Positions 7,783-16,265 of a DNA stretch of 64,000 bases are shown here, one piece after another (position 1 is the first letter of the stretch; every line of letters starts with the position of its first letter). The notes beneath the pieces are model-generated. The model was not told where the DNA came from. It saw only the letters and a list, made by a program, of their open reading frames with translations, and made no database searches. A program made the position numbers and the translations under genes. Source of the stretch: Merdimmobilis hominis (GTDB lineage Bacteria > Bacillota > Clostridia > Oscillospirales > Ruminococcaceae); NCBI RefSeq assembly GCF_016901855.1, contig NZ_JACJKY010000003.1:62001-126000 (forward strand). Direction: 5' to 3'.

Positions 7783-9852
7783 TTATTCGTCTGTTCCAAA
7801 CAGCACTCTTGCACGCTCAATAACGCCTGCTGCCAGCTGATTCGGAAGCTGCTCATACCGTTCAAAAGTAAACGTGAACGATCCGCTGCCCTGTGTCATC
7901 TGACGGACGAGCGTTGCAAAATCGTGCATCTCGCTCATCGGGACATCTGCTTCAATCACAGTGGTGCCATCCTCATCCGGCGACATACCAAGCACACGGC
8001 CGCGGCGTTTGTTCAATTCGCCCATCATATCGCCTGTATTTGCATCAGGAACCGTAACGCTCAAATGACCGATCGGTTCAAGCAATACCGGAGAAGCCTG
8101 CTGCATGCCGGCTTTATAGGCAAGCGATGCCGCTGTTTTAAACGCCATCTCGGAGGAGTCTACCGGGTGATACGAACCGTCAAGCAGTGTTGCTTTCAGT
8201 CCGACAACCGGATATCCGGCCAGAATACCGCGGGTAATCGATTCGCGCAGGCCTTTTTCTACTGCCGGGAAGTAGTTCTTCGGCACAGCACCGCCGACCA
8301 CTTTCTGATCGAACAGAAGATCTTCGCCCTCATACGGCTCAAACTCAATCCACACATCGCCGTACTGGCCATGGCCGCCCGATTGTTTCTTGTGTTTGCC
8401 CTGTACTTTGACTTTCTTTTGAATGGTCTCACGATATGCAACAATCGGCGGTTCAAGATTGACATCTGCGCCGAATTTTGTTTTCAGTTTTGTGATGACG
8501 ACATCAAGATGCTGTTCACCCAAGCCGGAAATGACCTGCTGATGCGTTTCTGCATTCTGTGCAAATGCAAGTGAGCCATCTTCCTCAAGCAGACGCTGCA
8601 CACCCTGTGCAATCTTGCTCTCGTCGCCTTTTGCTTTCGGCATAATCGCCATGGAATAGCACGGTGCATCATATTTCGGTTTTTCCACTTTCACAGAAAC
8701 ACCATTGCACAATGTATCGCCTGTTGCTGCGTTCATCTTTGCGGCAACGGCAATGTCACCTGCCGGCACAACACTTGCTTCCTCCTGCTTTTTGCCTCTT
8801 AAATACGAAAGCTTGCCGACTTTTTCGGTCTGTCCCGTTGTCTGATTGACAACTTCCATACCGCTCGAAATCTTACCGGAAATCACCTTGATATACGAAA
8901 GCTTGCCGATAAACGGGTCTGCTACCGTTTTAAACACCTGTGCAACGACCGGGCCTTCCTCGTCGCAAATAATTTCAACCGGATCGCCAATCTCATCTTC
9001 TGCCACAACACCTGTCATCTCCTGTGCGGTCGGCAGGAAATCTGCAATGCCGTTTAAGAGCAGGTCAATTGCCTCCATCTCCTGTGCAGAACCACAGAAC
9101 ACCGGTGTAACCGATCCGTTTTTAATGCCCTCATGCAAGCCTTTTGCAAGCTCTTCTTTTGTAAATTGTTCGCCGGAGAAGTATTTTTCAAACAATTCCT
9201 CATCCGTTTCCGCAACTGCCTCACTGATTGCCGCAATCAAACCGTCAATGCGATGATCGCTCTGCGGCACCGGCACTTCTTTTGCCTTGCCGTTTTCATA
9301 TGCATATGCTTTCATCTGGATTAAATCCACATAGCATTCGACCTTCTTGTCGCGCATGACCGGAACGACCAGCGGGCAAACCGAAGGACCGAAAATGGAT
9401 TTTAACTGTTCGAGTACCTTGTAAAAATCAGCGCTTTCACGATCCAGCTTCGAAACAAAAATCACGCGTGATTTTCCTTTTTTCTTTGCGAGTTTGTATG
9501 CTTTTCTGGCGCCGACTGTCACGCCTGATTTGCCGGAAATTGTAATGAGCACGCTTCCTGCCGCCTGCACACCTTCATACAAGCCGGTGGTAAAATCAAA
9601 AAGGCCCGGGCAATCAAGCAGATTCACCTTTATATCCCGGTACTCATATGGCGCTACCGCGAGGCTGATCGAAGCTTTCCGTTTGATTTCCTCCGGATCA
9701 TAGTCACAAACGGTATTTCCGTCTGCAACCGTTCCCAAACGGTCCGATGCGCCGGTTGAATATAAAAGCGCTTCCACCAGTGTTGTTTTGCCCGAGCCGC
9801 CGTGGCCTGCAACCGCAACATTTTTGATTTGATTCGATCTGTACTGTTTCAT
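7783..9852 (-). CDS. EF-G-like translational GTPase (FusA2 type)
   Basis: 689-residue paralogue of elongation factor G. The G domain has AGHGGSGKTTL (P-loop), DCPGLFDF (G3) and FVSKLD, where canonical EF-G has the NKxD guanine-specificity motif, so Asn is replaced by Ser. Domains II-V follow, with a domain IV segment HKKQSGGHGQYGDVWIEFEP and a typical EF-G C-terminus. These FusA2-like proteins are widespread in Clostridia beside true EF-G and their exact role is not settled. ATG 9852 has only a weak GGAG 13 bases upstream, and that SD lies in a possible hairpin. The gene is monocistronic, with its own promoter and the bidirectional terminator downstream. Confidence 0.9.
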   Translation of the reverse strand: MKQYRSNQIKNVAVAGHGGSGKTTLVEALLYSTGASDRLGTVADGNTVCDYDPEEIKRKASISLAVAPYEYRDIKVNLLDCPGLFDFTTGLYEGVQAAGSVLITISGKSGVTVGARKAYKLAKKKGKSRVIFVSKLDRESADFYKVLEQLKSIFGPSVCPLVVPVMRDKKVECYVDLIQMKAYAYENGKAKEVPVPQSDHRIDGLIAAISEAVAETDEELFEKYFSGEQFTKEELAKGLHEGIKNGSVTPVFCGSAQEMEAIDLLLNGIADFLPTAQEMTGVVAEDEIGDPVEIICDEEGPVVAQVFKTVADPFIGKLSYIKVISGKISSGMEVVNQTTGQTEKVGKLSYLRGKKQEEASVVPAGDIAVAAKMNAATGDTLCNGVSVKVEKPKYDAPCYSMAIMPKAKGDESKIAQGVQRLLEEDGSLAFAQNAETHQQVISGLGEQHLDVVITKLKTKFGADVNLEPPIVAYRETIQKKVKVQGKHKKQSGGHGQYGDVWIEFEPYEGEDLLFDQKVVGGAVPKNYFPAVEKGLRESITRGILAGYPVVGLKATLLDGSYHPVDSSEMAFKTAASLAYKAGMQQASPVLLEPIGHLSVTVPDANTGDMMGELNKRRGRVLGMSPDEDGTTVIEADVPMSEMHDFATLVRQMTQGSGSFTFTFERYEQLPNQLAAGVIERARVLFGTDE

Positions 9853-9986
9853 AGTGTCACCATTTCTCCGCGCAGTTTAAAACTGACACAGCAGCGGCGC
9901 GGACACAGCTGTGTTTTTGCTCGAACGCCAAACAGGTTTTACGTCTTTGGGTAAATAAAACAAATGGCACGATGCTTGTTAAAGAA

Positions 9987-10015
9987 ATAATATCACATTC
10001 GCACATACAATACAA
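9987..10015 (-). promoter_or_regulatory. Promoter of the EF-G-like gene
   Basis: Minus strand TTGTAT (10015-10010), 17-base spacer, TATTAT (9992-9987). It implies a leader of about 130 bases. Confidence 0.55.
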
Positions 10016-10027
10016 TACGAAAATTAA

Positions 10028-10078
10028 AAAAACACTGTGATATTACGAAAAAATTTTCGTTACCACAGTGTTTTTTTA
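10028..10078 (-). terminator. Terminator of the rlmB operon
   Basis: Outer stem 10031-10040 with 10065-10074 (AAACACTGTG/CACAGTGTTT) and an inner CGAAAA/TTTTCG stem, flanked by A and T runs. It lies just past the end of the minus-strand gene at 10114. Confidence 0.8.
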
Positions 10079-10113
10079 GTAAATAGATAAAAAATGTTTT
10101 TTAATGGTTCCTG

Positions 10114-12612
10114 TTACAGTCTCAAATTCCGCTGATACATCCAATAAATGAGCAGAAGCACAATGCTGCATGCGGCTACAGCAGCTGCACTGAGCGCAAT
10201 CATTTGTCCAAATGCAAACAAGGCAGTCAGCAGCAGCGAAAGCAAGATTGTACCAATCAAATACAACCGCTTGCCAAAGCGTACACAGCGTGTGAGCAGC
10301 TTGCAGGCCGCCAGAGACACCGCAAAGCTCTCCATATCACCGCTGTTCAACAGTGTGATGCTCATGCGTTCACGCGGCTGCATTTTTGCCTCAAACGGCT
10401 CATGCAGTCTTGCAGGGATCACTTTAATTTCCTCCGACGACAGTCCAAACACACGCATCAGCAGATCCGCATCAATCGCCGCATCCACCGACGAAACAAC
10501 AACACCAATCTTTTGACGCTGCAAAATGGACAGCATGGTGCGTACCGATTCTGTCGCCACAAATTCTACAATAAATGCGGCATACAGCTCGCCTTCCCGT
10601 GCCAAGTAGATGACTTCCTGCCCTTGCTCGCGGTATTGATTTTCATACTCGCGTTTCGGCACTGCAACCGAATGATGAATCATCAAATCACGGTTGCCGA
10701 TCAAAATCCGTTTCTGATCGACCCACGCAGACAGTCCCATCAGATCCTCATACTGAATGGAATCAACCGGCTTTAGCAGTTCTTCTCTGCCGTTGATAAT
10801 GTACAAAAATGTATTGCGAAGCACGCTGTTTGCCTTGCAGACAACGCTGGCTGCGTCCACGATTGCCGTATCGATCCGTGTTCCCTGGAATGTTTTAATG
10901 CCGTGCAGCTCCACTGCGCCTTCCGGGAATAAATCAGTCGCATGCATCATTGCAGCGTTGACATCTGCCGCATCCATCACGCTCTCCCAATCCGGAATCG
11001 AAACACCGTATTCCTCGAGCAACGCTTTGCTGCCATGCAGGGACATCTCACAGATCACAGGCGCTACAACGCCAGCCGCAAGCGCCTCTACGGCTGAAAA
11101 AACAGTCAACGCGCCGTATAGATTGCTGGTAATCGCATAATATCCGCCTGCACAGCAAATCCCCAAAAAGAATGCCCCGAGTGCAAACCGTCCGTATGTT
11201 GCATCGATCGGTGTTCCTTTTTGCTGACGTGTCAAAAATCCGTCAAAAAAGTCTGCCTTCACATTTGATGCAAGCACCGCCTCTTTTTCCACCGAGAGGC
11301 CGCGCGCCAATTCTCTTGATACTGCATTCTCCTGTGCAATCGAAACACCGTATCGTTCGCTGTTTTCTTCCGTCATAAACAAAAAGCTCTTTTCCTGACG
11401 TTTTGCCTGCCACACGCGCGCACAAGCACCTGCAAACAATGAAAGGCTCATCACCGGTGCATACATGACGGCATATCCTGATACAATCTGCTGCGGTGCA
11501 AAGGTAAAGAACACGCCGCAAGCAGCGGTAAACAACAGCGTCATCAACGCGAATCCATCTTTTTTCGATCCGCGGCCGATTGCGTCAAACATTGGGAAGT
11601 TTGCAATCAGGCACAAAACAAGCAGTGCAAGATTCGAAACAGCATAATAAAGCGACGGAATCTCCACCACACCAAACAAATAGATGGACTCTTTCCCCAT
11701 CTGAACACAAGCAAGCAAGATCCCTAAAAATGCACAAATTCCTGACATCACACAGCTCACCTGTGCACGGCGGCGCCATTTCCGCATCATCGCTGCCACC
11801 TGCGGCTGCTGAGACGGGAATACATACTCATCTTCCTCTGTCAGCTCATATTCCTCTGTGGAAGTTTTCAGCGTACGCGCTTTCTCTTGATGCGGTGTCT
11901 CCACAATCGTTTCTGCCGCAGTATTTTCGATTGCCGCATTGAGCAGTATAGACGATTCCTGTGCAGTCGGCTGTTCTTTCGGATTTGAATCTTCATTCGC
12001 TGGTGTCACCGGAGTCTCAGGCTCGCTCACCATTTCTTTTGTCTGCACTTCCTCAGCTGAAACGGCTTCTGGTTCTGGCGCAATCTCTTTCTGGAGCGGC
12101 TCTGCTTTTGTTGATAAATCCGCTTCGTCCGCCTCTGCTTGCGCAAAGGAAAGCGGCGAATCAACGGTCGGCGCTTCTTTTTGAATCTCCGGCGGCTTTT
12201 TGGGCTCCAGCACAAATGCATCAACACGCTGCATCCGCGCTTTATGCATCTCTTTGAATGCTTCTACCCCCATACCGAGCGTCGGCGCCGGCGTATTGTC
12301 TACTTCACCTGAAATCTGAACGCGGATTGCCGCTGTATGTCCTTTTTTCTGTTCTGTTTGGATTGCAGCAAACCGTCTGGTCAGCGAATTGGTCTGGACG
12401 CGAACTTCACGTTCGATCTCCGCTTTTTCTTCATCCGTAAATTCACGGCTGTCCTTTTTCAATTCTTCTTCCTTGCTTTTGGTGAGAATTTCGCGGATCA
12501 ATTCATCAATTTTATCCATGTCAACCGTAGATGTGCCCTGACGGTCAACTTTCATATGTTCACCTTGATTGAGCTCCTCCAAAATGTCATCGACGCTCAT
12601 TTTGTTTGCCAT
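10114..12612 (-). CDS. Degenerate P-type-ATPase-like membrane protein of unknown function
   Basis: 832 residues. The first 280 or so are charged and low-complexity (coiled-coil-like start, then Glu/Pro/Ala-rich). After that come several hydrophobic helices and a region that follows P-type ATPase layout: a last pair of core helices, then LHGSKALLEEYGVSIP, then TDLFPEGAVELHGIKTF where the phosphorylated DKTGT should be, an N-domain-like KRILIGNRDLM, and a P-domain-like segment in which MLTGD and GDGxNDAP are also lost. Two C-terminal helix pairs end the protein. I read it as a pseudo-ATPase: membrane-anchored, probably not a pump. ATG 12612 has AGGAG 8 bases upstream; the GTG at 12621 touches the SD. 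It follows the RlmB-type gene by 27 bases and should share its transcript. Confidence 0.6.
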   Translation of the reverse strand: MANKMSVDDILEELNQGEHMKVDRQGTSTVDMDKIDELIREILTKSKEEELKKDSREFTDEEKAEIEREVRVQTNSLTRRFAAIQTEQKKGHTAAIRVQISGEVDNTPAPTLGMGVEAFKEMHKARMQRVDAFVLEPKKPPEIQKEAPTVDSPLSFAQAEADEADLSTKAEPLQKEIAPEPEAVSAEEVQTKEMVSEPETPVTPANEDSNPKEQPTAQESSILLNAAIENTAAETIVETPHQEKARTLKTSTEEYELTEEDEYVFPSQQPQVAAMMRKWRRRAQVSCVMSGICAFLGILLACVQMGKESIYLFGVVEIPSLYYAVSNLALLVLCLIANFPMFDAIGRGSKKDGFALMTLLFTAACGVFFTFAPQQIVSGYAVMYAPVMSLSLFAGACARVWQAKRQEKSFLFMTEENSERYGVSIAQENAVSRELARGLSVEKEAVLASNVKADFFDGFLTRQQKGTPIDATYGRFALGAFFLGICCAGGYYAITSNLYGALTVFSAVEALAAGVVAPVICEMSLHGSKALLEEYGVSIPDWESVMDAADVNAAMMHATDLFPEGAVELHGIKTFQGTRIDTAIVDAASVVCKANSVLRNTFLYIINGREELLKPVDSIQYEDLMGLSAWVDQKRILIGNRDLMIHHSVAVPKREYENQYREQGQEVIYLAREGELYAAFIVEFVATESVRTMLSILQRQKIGVVVSSVDAAIDADLLMRVFGLSSEEIKVIPARLHEPFEAKMQPRERMSITLLNSGDMESFAVSLAACKLLTRCVRFGKRLYLIGTILLSLLLTALFAFGQMIALSAAAVAACSIVLLLIYWMYQRNLRL

Positions 12613-12639
12613 CTTCCCCACTCCTTTGTCCTATTTCTA

Positions 12640-13389
12640 TCACGCATTCCGCTGGCGAACCACTTCATACATCAAAATTCCTGCCGCAACAGACGCATTG
12701 AGCGAATTGATCTGTCCATGCATCGGCAGCGATACAATAAAATCACATGCTTCTTTGACAAGACGGCTCATTCCTCTGCCTTCCGAGCCAATCACCAATG
12801 CAACTGCACCGCGCAAATCCGTTTGATCAAACGAATTGCCGTCCATATCGGCGCCATACACCCAGATATTGCGCTCTTTGAGTTCCTTGATGCAGGCAAC
12901 CAGATTGGGCACGCGCGCCACTTTGACAACCGATGCCGCACCGGCACTTGTCTTATATACCGTGGCATTCAGCGAAGCACTGCGCCGCTTCGGAATAATT
13001 ACACCGTCTGCACCCGCTGCCTCCGCTGTACGCAGAATGGCACCCAAATTATGCGGGTCCTCAATCTCATCGGCAATAATCACAAACGGCGGGGTTCCTT
13101 TTTGTTCGGACACTGCCAGAATCTCCTCCACAGTCGAATACTCTGCACATGCAAACATCGCCAGCACACCCTGATGATGAATATCCGGCGCCATCTCGTC
13201 CAGCTTTTTTCTGGAAGCCGTTTTGACAACCGCGCCCGATTCTCTGGCAAGCGCTTTGATCTTGCCGATACTGCCCGAAAGTTCTCCTTCTGCAATATAC
13301 ACAGTATCCGGCGTCTTGCCCGTCCGCAGTGCTTCAATCACTGCGTTGCGTCCGCCGATCATCTGCACATCTCGTGTTCCTTTTTCCAT
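12640..13389 (-). CDS. rlmB: TrmH/SpoU-family 23S rRNA 2'-O-methyltransferase (RlmB type)
   Basis: 249-residue SPOUT enzyme that transfers methyl from S-adenosylmethionine to a ribose 2'-OH in rRNA (G2251 for E. coli RlmB). It has the N-terminal substrate-binding domain (MIGGRNAVIEAL) and the three SpoU motifs: DEIEDPHNLGAILRTAEAAG, LVIGSEGRGMS and LPMHGQINSLNASVAAGIL. The last two form the trefoil-knot cofactor site. Length and motifs are standard. The exact methylation site cannot be proven from sequence, because TrmH paralogues look alike. It is the first gene of a two-gene transcript with the pseudo-ATPase. Confidence 0.92.
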   Translation of the reverse strand: MEKGTRDVQMIGGRNAVIEALRTGKTPDTVYIAEGELSGSIGKIKALARESGAVVKTASRKKLDEMAPDIHHQGVLAMFACAEYSTVEEILAVSEQKGTPPFVIIADEIEDPHNLGAILRTAEAAGADGVIIPKRRSASLNATVYKTSAGAASVVKVARVPNLVACIKELKERNIWVYGADMDGNSFDQTDLRGAVALVIGSEGRGMSRLVKEACDFIVSLPMHGQINSLNASVAAGILMYEVVRQRNA

Positions 13390-13745
13390 GTCCGAAAGCC
13401 CTTTCCTTGTTTTTCTTACGTTTATATTTTATTATACCACAATCCGATTTTTATTTACAACTACAATCACTCAAATCCAACATGCTTTTTCTTTTCCATT
13501 ATACACATCGTAGTTTTTCGTTGTCAAAGGACAAAATTTTCCCCAAAACAGTTTTCCACGATTTCCACCGTGTTGTTGAAAACTCAGTTGAAAGCGTGGA
13601 AAAACGGGCTTGATTCGCGAATGTTTTCAACAGTTCTGCGCAGTGTTTCAACATTTCACGCGTTCTACCCATTGTATAAGGCATATTTTATTCCACAAAA
13701 AGAAAAAAGCTCCGCAGAAAGCAGAACTTTTTTACTTTTAAAATA
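13390..13745. other. 356-base intergenic region with the rlmB promoter and repeated TTTTC(C/A)AC motifs
   Basis: Between rlmB and the oadB terminator. It holds a minus-strand promoter, TTGTAA (13460-13455), 18-base spacer, TATAAT (13436-13431), and at 13552-13655 at least six copies on both strands of a short motif TTTTCCAC or TTTTCAAC, including an inverted pair TGTTGAAAAC/GTTTTCAACA. No gene is seen. Confidence 0.5.
13703..13733 (-). terminator. Terminator of the decarboxylase operon
   Basis: Stem 13708-13715 with 13721-13728, including two G-U pairs, followed on the minus strand by a T run just after oadB. Confidence 0.7.
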
Positions 13746-14918
13746 TTATGCAAAGATTGCGAGCAGAACACCTGCAGCAACTGCCGAGCCGATAACGCCT
13801 GCGACGTTCGGACCCATTGCATGCATCAGCAGGAAGTTGGTCGGATTCGACTCTGCACCGACACGCTGCGAAACACGTGCAGCCATCGGTACTGCCGAAA
13901 CGCCTGCCGAACCAATCAGCGGGTTGACCTGACCTTTTGTCACGATGTACATCAGTTTGCCGAACAGGACACCGCCTGCTGTACCGATGCCGAACGCAAT
14001 CAAACCGAGGATAATGATCTTAATTGTCTGGAAAGTCAAGAAATAATCCGCAGTTGCGGTTGCACCAACGGTAACACCCAGGAAAATCGTAACGATATTC
14101 ATGAGCTCGTTCTGGGCTGTTTTCACCAGACGATCCACAACACCGCTCTCTTTCATGAGGTTACCGAGCATCAGCATACCCAGAAGCGGTGCTGCCGACG
14201 GAACAATCAGCGAAACAACGAGTGTAACTGCGATCGGGAAGATAATTTTTTCGGTTTTGGAAACCGGGCGGAGCTGTTTCATAACGACAGCGCGCTCTTT
14301 TTTCGTTGTCAGCACACGCATGATCGGCGGCTGAATCAGCGGAACGAGCGCCATATACGAATATGCCGCAACGGCGATGGAACCGAGAATGGTCGGTGCC
14401 AGTGATTTTGCAACATAGATTGCAGTCGGGCCGTCTGCACCGCCGATGATGCCGATTGCTGCTGCAAATTCCGGCGAGAAGCCGAGCATAACAGCGCCGA
14501 CAAATGTGACGAAAATACCGAGCTGTGCAGCTGCACCGAGCAAGAAGCTCTTCGGATTCGCAATCAGCGGACCGAAGTCAGTCATTGCACCAATGCCAAG
14601 GAAGATAAGCGACGGGTAAATACCCAGTTTTACGCCCAGATACAAGAAGTCAAGCAAACCGCCGTTTTTCATGACTTGTCCAAAATCAATTTCTTTATTT
14701 ACAAAGAAATCCATGTGGAACATTTCGGTCATCGGCAGGTTTGTCAAGAACATACCAAATGCGATCGGCAACAGCAGGAGCGGCTCAAATCCGCGCACGA
14801 TTGCCAAATAAATCAATACAAACGAAATGCCGATCATCAGCCAGTTCTGCCACTGCATCGCAGCAAGACCGGATGTCGTCCAAAGATCGGAGATCGTGTT
14901 TACAAATACGTCAAACAT
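13746..14918 (-). CDS. oadB: Na+-translocating decarboxylase beta subunit
   Basis: 390-residue polytopic membrane protein of the OadB/GcdB/MmdB family. It couples decarboxylation of a carboxybiotin carrier to Na+ export. The Na+-site motif [18 protein letters not shown], with its conserved Asp, and the C-terminal [20 protein letters not shown] are intact. The gamma subunit gene lies 25 bases upstream in the same transcript. No carboxyltransferase alpha subunit or biotin carrier is nearby, so whether oxaloacetate, methylmalonyl-CoA or glutaconyl-CoA is the substrate cannot be decided here. Confidence 0.93.
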   Translation of the reverse strand: MFDVFVNTISDLWTTSGLAAMQWQNWLMIGISFVLIYLAIVRGFEPLLLLPIAFGMFLTNLPMTEMFHMDFFVNKEIDFGQVMKNGGLLDFLYLGVKLGIYPSLIFLGIGAMTDFGPLIANPKSFLLGAAAQLGIFVTFVGAVMLGFSPEFAAAIGIIGGADGPTAIYVAKSLAPTILGSIAVAAYSYMALVPLIQPPIMRVLTTKKERAVVMKQLRPVSKTEKIIFPIAVTLVVSLIVPSAAPLLGMLMLGNLMKESGVVDRLVKTAQNELMNIVTIFLGVTVGATATADYFLTFQTIKIIILGLIAFGIGTAGGVLFGKLMYIVTKGQVNPLIGSAGVSAVPMAARVSQRVGAESNPTNFLLMHAMGPNVAGVIGSAVAAGVLLAIFA

Positions 14919-14943
14919 ACTGTCAGATTCTCCTCCTTCTCAG

Positions 14944-15342
14944 TTAAAACGGACGGGTGTTTTCCGCAATACCAGCCGCATTCCAAGCGCTTCTGCCGGT
15001 TTTTGCGCGTTTTACACTGCGCAGTGCAAACGGTTTGTCCGGACCCATCATGCATGCAATCGCAGCTGTGATCGCTGCAACCACTTCTTCACTCACACCG
15101 GCTTCCACGTTCGGAAGTACTTCCTGTTTCGGTGCAGACGGTGTCTGCACTGGTTTTGCAGGTGCTTTTTCTTCCTTTTTGGAAGCGCTGCCGCTGTTTT
15201 TGCTGATTGAGCTGAAGATTTTGCCGAGCAGCATGCAGATCAAAACCAGGATGATCAGAACTGCAAATACGACAACCAGTCCGACCAGGACAACCGAACC
15301 GGTCTGCGTCCAGTCAATGTTCGCAAAGTAACTAAAATCCAT
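14944..15342 (-). CDS. Na+-translocating decarboxylase gamma subunit (OadG-like)
   Basis: 132-residue protein with one N-terminal membrane helix (about residues 14-40), a Lys/Ala/Pro-rich linker and a conserved tail with AAITAAIACMM and a terminal GIAENTRPF. This architecture is typical of OadG-like subunits that anchor the soluble decarboxylase parts to the beta subunit. It is first in a two-gene operon with oadB, driven by a near-consensus promoter at 15402-15430. Confidence 0.85.
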   Translation of the reverse strand: MDFSYFANIDWTQTGSVVLVGLVVVFAVLIILVLICMLLGKIFSSISKNSGSASKKEEKAPAKPVQTPSAPKQEVLPNVEAGVSEEVVAAITAAIACMMGPDKPFALRSVKRAKTGRSAWNAAGIAENTRPF

Positions 15343-15401
15343 ACTCGCATCTCCTTCTATCAGTTTATCATGCTGCCCGCAGGCAGACGAACTTATAAAG
15401 T

Positions 15402-15430
15402 ATTATAACGCATCTTTTTGCGTTTTTCAA
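15402..15430 (-). promoter_or_regulatory. Promoter of oadG-oadB
   Basis: Minus strand TTGAAA (15430-15425), 17-base spacer, TATAAT (15407-15402), about 60 bases before the oadG start. Confidence 0.7.
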
Positions 15431-15456
15431 TTCTATTTTCTTCTCAAATATTGATT

Positions 15457-16248
15457 TTATTTTTCATGCAGCACAACGCGCGAGAAATTTTTCCAGAGGA
15501 TCTGTTCTTTCACATCTTCCGAAAGATTTAATTTCTGAAACCGTGCAAGCTCGTCCTCATGTGTCCACATCGGAAAGTCCGTGCCGAAGAAAAACCGTTC
15601 TGCTCCCATTCGTTCAATCAACTCTGCCGCCTGCTCCGGTTTTAAAAACGGAAGTGAGCTCGACGTATCAAAGTAAACATTCGGATATCCGTGGTACACC
15701 TGCTCCACTTCGTTCCAGCACGACCATCCGCCGAAATGCGCACCGATACAAACAAGCTCCGGGTATTTATCCATCATACGTGCAAGCTTTTTCGGATCGG
15801 AATAATCGTAACGGCGGTCACCCGTATGGAACAAAATCGGCAGTTTTCCCTCTGCAGCCCGGTAAATCGGCTCTGCACACGTATCGTCGATTGCAAACTG
15901 CTGAAAATCAGGGTGCAGCTTTAAGCCGTAAAATCCGGCTTCGATCGCTTTTTCCACGGTTTCTTCAATATTGTCAATGCCCGGATGAATCGCTGCAAAC
16001 GGAACAAACGCCGGATGCATCTGTGTTTCTTCTGCCAAAAACCGGTTAATTGATTCCACCTGATCCGCACGTGTTGCAACCGAGCAGACCAAGTAACGTG
16101 AAATTCCCGCTTTTTCACCACTTTTCAAAAGCGCCTCAGCCGTTCCGCCGGCATCCATTTTGATGTCGTAAAACGAACCAATGGAATCGACCGCCCGCTC
16201 GGCCACTTTTGACGGGAAAATATGTGCGTGTGCATCGATGATCTGCAC
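15457..16248 (-). CDS. Amidohydrolase-superfamily metal-dependent hydrolase
   Basis: 263-residue TIM-barrel hydrolase of the amidohydrolase-2 (PF04909-like) group. Metal-ligand motifs in order: DAHAHIF near the N-terminus, GLKLHPDF, LFHTGD, GAHFGG and GTDFPM. Members hydrolyse amide, lactone or C-C bonds, or decarboxylate, so the substrate is unknown. Predicted cytoplasmic. It lies 17 bases downstream of the amidase gene at the end of a run of minus-strand envelope genes, though its own function need not concern the envelope. Confidence 0.82.
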   Translation of the reverse strand: MQIIDAHAHIFPSKVAERAVDSIGSFYDIKMDAGGTAEALLKSGEKAGISRYLVCSVATRADQVESINRFLAEETQMHPAFVPFAAIHPGIDNIEETVEKAIEAGFYGLKLHPDFQQFAIDDTCAEPIYRAAEGKLPILFHTGDRRYDYSDPKKLARMMDKYPELVCIGAHFGGWSCWNEVEQVYHGYPNVYFDTSSSLPFLKPEQAAELIERMGAERFFFGTDFPMWTHEDELARFQKLNLSEDVKEQILWKNFSRVVLHEK

Positions 16249-16265
16249 GGAAATCTCCTCCTTCT

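Noticed and set aside
13552-13700. Chromosomal replication origin
   Set aside because: DnaA-box-like words here have two mismatches to the consensus, and no dnaA, dnaN or gidA gene is nearby.
12337-13932. 531-codon plus-strand ORF
   Set aside because: It lies antisense across rlmB and the neighbouring intergenic region, has Cys/His/Arg-rich composition typical of a shadow frame, and no SD.
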